Shown piece after piece: positions 15,265 to 15,994 of a stretch of 15,994 nucleotides of DNA. Every line of letters starts with the position of its first letter. Position 1 is the stretch's first letter. Location: the NCBI GenBank assembly GCA_002315675.1, contig DCHP01000112.1, forward strand, positions 1 through 15,994. The letters are read 5' to 3'. The notes below the pieces were generated by a model. It worked only from the letters and a program-made list of their open reading frames with translations, was not told the DNA's origin and searched no databases. This DNA comes from Rikenellaceae bacterium UBA1749. Its GTDB lineage: Bacteria; Bacteroidota; Bacteroidia; Bacteroidales; Rikenellaceae. The position numbers were made by a program, and so were the translations under genes.

Positions 15265-15669
15265 CTATTCGATTTTTTTGAGGAGTTTTTGGTATTCTTC
15301 CTGGGAATTGAGAAGGAGATTCTCGAGATCTTTGATAGAATTTATTATCTCCTTTGTTGTTATTTCGTCAGTGTCTTCCGAAATTGCATAAAGAAGATTT
15401 ATGTTTTCTTTGACTTCTTTTATGAAGATTTCATGTGTTTTTTTGAGTTCTATAATTAACTCTTTATTGTCTTGTTTTTTCATATTACTGCAGTTTTCGT
15501 CGTTATTAAAAAGGTTCCTTTTTCTTTCAAGAATCTGTCGTAAATAGACGGATTTTTTAATTTTTTTCTTGTCGCAGAATTCTTGAATTCGCTGATTTGT
15601 TTCTGGGGTAATCTTTGTTGAGATGACAACTTTCCATTCGGTTTTCTCTTTTGTTTTTTTCCTTTTCAT
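15265..15669 (-). CDS. Ribbon-helix-helix relaxosome accessory protein
   Basis: This 134-residue basic protein starts with a lysine-rich stretch and has the ribbon-helix-helix order: strand WKVVISTKI (12-20), helix TPETNQRIQEFCDKKK, turn, helix KSVYLRQILERK. Such proteins bind oriT as dimers, recruit the relaxase and often repress their own promoter. The C-terminal half (residues 60-134) is rich in Glu, Lys and Asn and probably forms a coiled coil, as in MobC- or MobA-like accessory proteins. The gene ends two bases before the relaxase start, giving an operon. The TGTAGAC repeats just upstream (15688-15764) are the obvious binding sites. The ATG at 15669 is the first in frame after the repeats. 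Confidence 0.8.
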   Translation of the reverse strand: MKRKKTKEKTEWKVVISTKITPETNQRIQEFCDKKKIKKSVYLRQILERKRNLFNNDENCSNMKKQDNKELIIELKKTHEIFIKEVKENINLLYAISEDTDEITTKEIINSIKDLENLLLNSQEEYQKLLKKIE

Positions 15670-15683
15670 ACATTGTAACTTTT

Positions 15684-15764
15684 GTTTGTCTACATAGTTT
15701 TAATTGGGATGTAGACGGGTTTATACATTGAACTGTAGACAAACCTTTTGTTTTCTCTGTAGAC
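15684..15764. promoter_or_regulatory. TGTAGAC repeats, candidate oriT/operator
   Basis: TGTAGAC occurs at 15710-15716, 15734-15740 and 15758-15764, exactly 24 bases apart, and in inverted form (GTCTACA) at 15688-15694. The outer pair is part of a longer perfect inverted repeat: GTTTGTCTACA (15684-15694) and TGTAGACAAAC (15734-15744). The array lies directly upstream of the relaxosome operon, where an oriT and an autoregulatory operator are expected. Confidence 0.6.
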
Positions 15765-15805
15765 TTATCTATATGTTCTTAAAAACGGTCAAAATAAAGA
15801 TTTGA

Positions 15806-15832
15806 ATACCTCATAAATTACCTTATGAGTAT
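15806..15832. promoter_or_regulatory. Hairpin upstream of the mobilization operon
   Basis: CTCATAA (15810-15816) pairs perfectly with TTATGAG (15823-15829) around a 6-base loop, and the stem extends to ATAC/GTAT with one bulged C. It is 42 bases beyond the last TGTAGAC repeat. A hairpin beside repeats is common in oriT regions, but no nick site can be assigned. Confidence 0.4.
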
Positions 15833-15952
15833 GTATTGTAAAACCTTTAATAATGCCTTTAATTGCAAAGATAAAATAATTTTTCAAATGGTAAAAATTC
15901 TTTTATTATAAGTGGTTGTCTATTTTATATAGGGTAAGTGAGTATTTACATC

Positions 15953-15994
15953 TTTATATGTTAATAGTATTTATATGTTAATATCTTTATATGT
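15953..15994. repeat. Short tandem A+T-rich repeats at the window edge
   Basis: TTTATATGTTAATA is repeated at 15953-15966 and 15970-15983, and a third TTTATATGT starts at 15986 and runs off the window. Periods are 17 and 16 bases. The array may continue beyond the edge; its full size is unknown. Confidence 0.55.

Larger units (their letters stand above)
15670..15994. other. A+T-rich non-coding region upstream of the mobilization operon
   Basis: These 325 bases contain no credible gene. They hold the TGTAGAC repeats (15684-15764), the hairpin (15806-15832), and, at the far right, three copies of TTTATATGT at 15953, 15970 and 15986, the first two within an identical 14-base unit ending in TTAATA. 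A minus-strand TAnnTTTG-like box (plus CAAAGATA, 15866-15873) could be part of a promoter, but no TTTG box lies at the expected distance. The very low G+C and repeats would suit an origin or element boundary, which cannot be confirmed here. Confidence 0.5.

Noticed and set aside
15684..15764. Regularly spaced repeats considered as a CRISPR array
   Set aside because: The shared unit is only 7-11 bases, one copy is inverted, and no cas gene is present. Binding sites of the mobilization protein fit better.
15866..15888. Minus-strand TAnnTTTG-like promoter for the mobilization operon
   Set aside because: The nearest TTTG box is only 11 bases away instead of about 19, so the pair does not meet the Bacteroides promoter spacing.

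Overview
The window looks like accessory DNA of a Bacteroidales-type bacterium (Bacteroides, Prevotella or a relative). The grounds are family resemblance only: no gene has a clear purine-rich Shine-Dalgarno sequence, the relaxase and its ribbon-helix-helix partner are of the type carried by Bacteroides mobilizable elements, and the AAA+ and SLOG-domain proteins resemble families I know mainly from Bacteroidetes. There is no rRNA, tRNA or core metabolic gene. I read the window as part of an integrative or mobilizable element, or a plasmid, with a cargo region. Genus and element type cannot be fixed from here.

Layout. Positions 1-63 are the tail of an unidentified gene, followed after 9 bases by a complete 1010-residue UvrD/AddA-type helicase fused to a RecB-like PD-(D/E)XK nuclease (73-3105). 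Then comes a short fragment of a PfkB-type sugar kinase (3182-3466) and a bidirectional terminator near 3609-3636. A minus-strand pair follows (read from 6079 down to 3670): an AAA+ ATPase with an N-terminal winged-helix-like region and a YpsA-like SLOG-domain protein. It diverges from a plus-strand gene (6216-8564) whose product joins a sigma-70-like N-terminal part to a zinc metallopeptidase (HELMH). The shared 136-base gap holds a perfect 9-base inverted repeat.

Downstream of the sigma-peptidase fusion lie two tandem paralogues of unknown function (8586-9651), an overlapping gene pair (9872-10809), and a tight five-gene run (10894-12969). That run includes a two-helix membrane peptide and, at its end, a small protein that resembles the C-terminal domain of FtsZ without the GTPase domain. 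A roughly 62-base leader sequence occurs twice (9680 and 10839). The first copy is followed by what looks like the decayed 5' end of a gene related to the one at 10894.

The right end holds an unknown 299-residue protein (13061-13960), a cluster of inverted AAGTAAA motifs, and a minus-strand mobilization operon: ribbon-helix-helix protein (15265-15669), then relaxase (14078-15262). Upstream of it are three TGTAGAC repeats spaced exactly 24 bases apart, one inverted copy, and a hairpin, which together make a candidate oriT/operator region. The far right edge is very A+T rich with short tandem repeats.

The most interesting unit is the divergent locus 3670-9651. A putative ligand-sensing SLOG protein, an AAA+ ATPase, a sigma-like protein fused to a peptidase, and small tandem paralogues would make sense as a signal-gated regulatory or defence system. 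It would be analogous in logic, not in homology, to CRISPR-associated protease/sigma modules such as CalpL-CalpT-CalpS. This is inference from domains and layout, with no functional evidence in the sequence.
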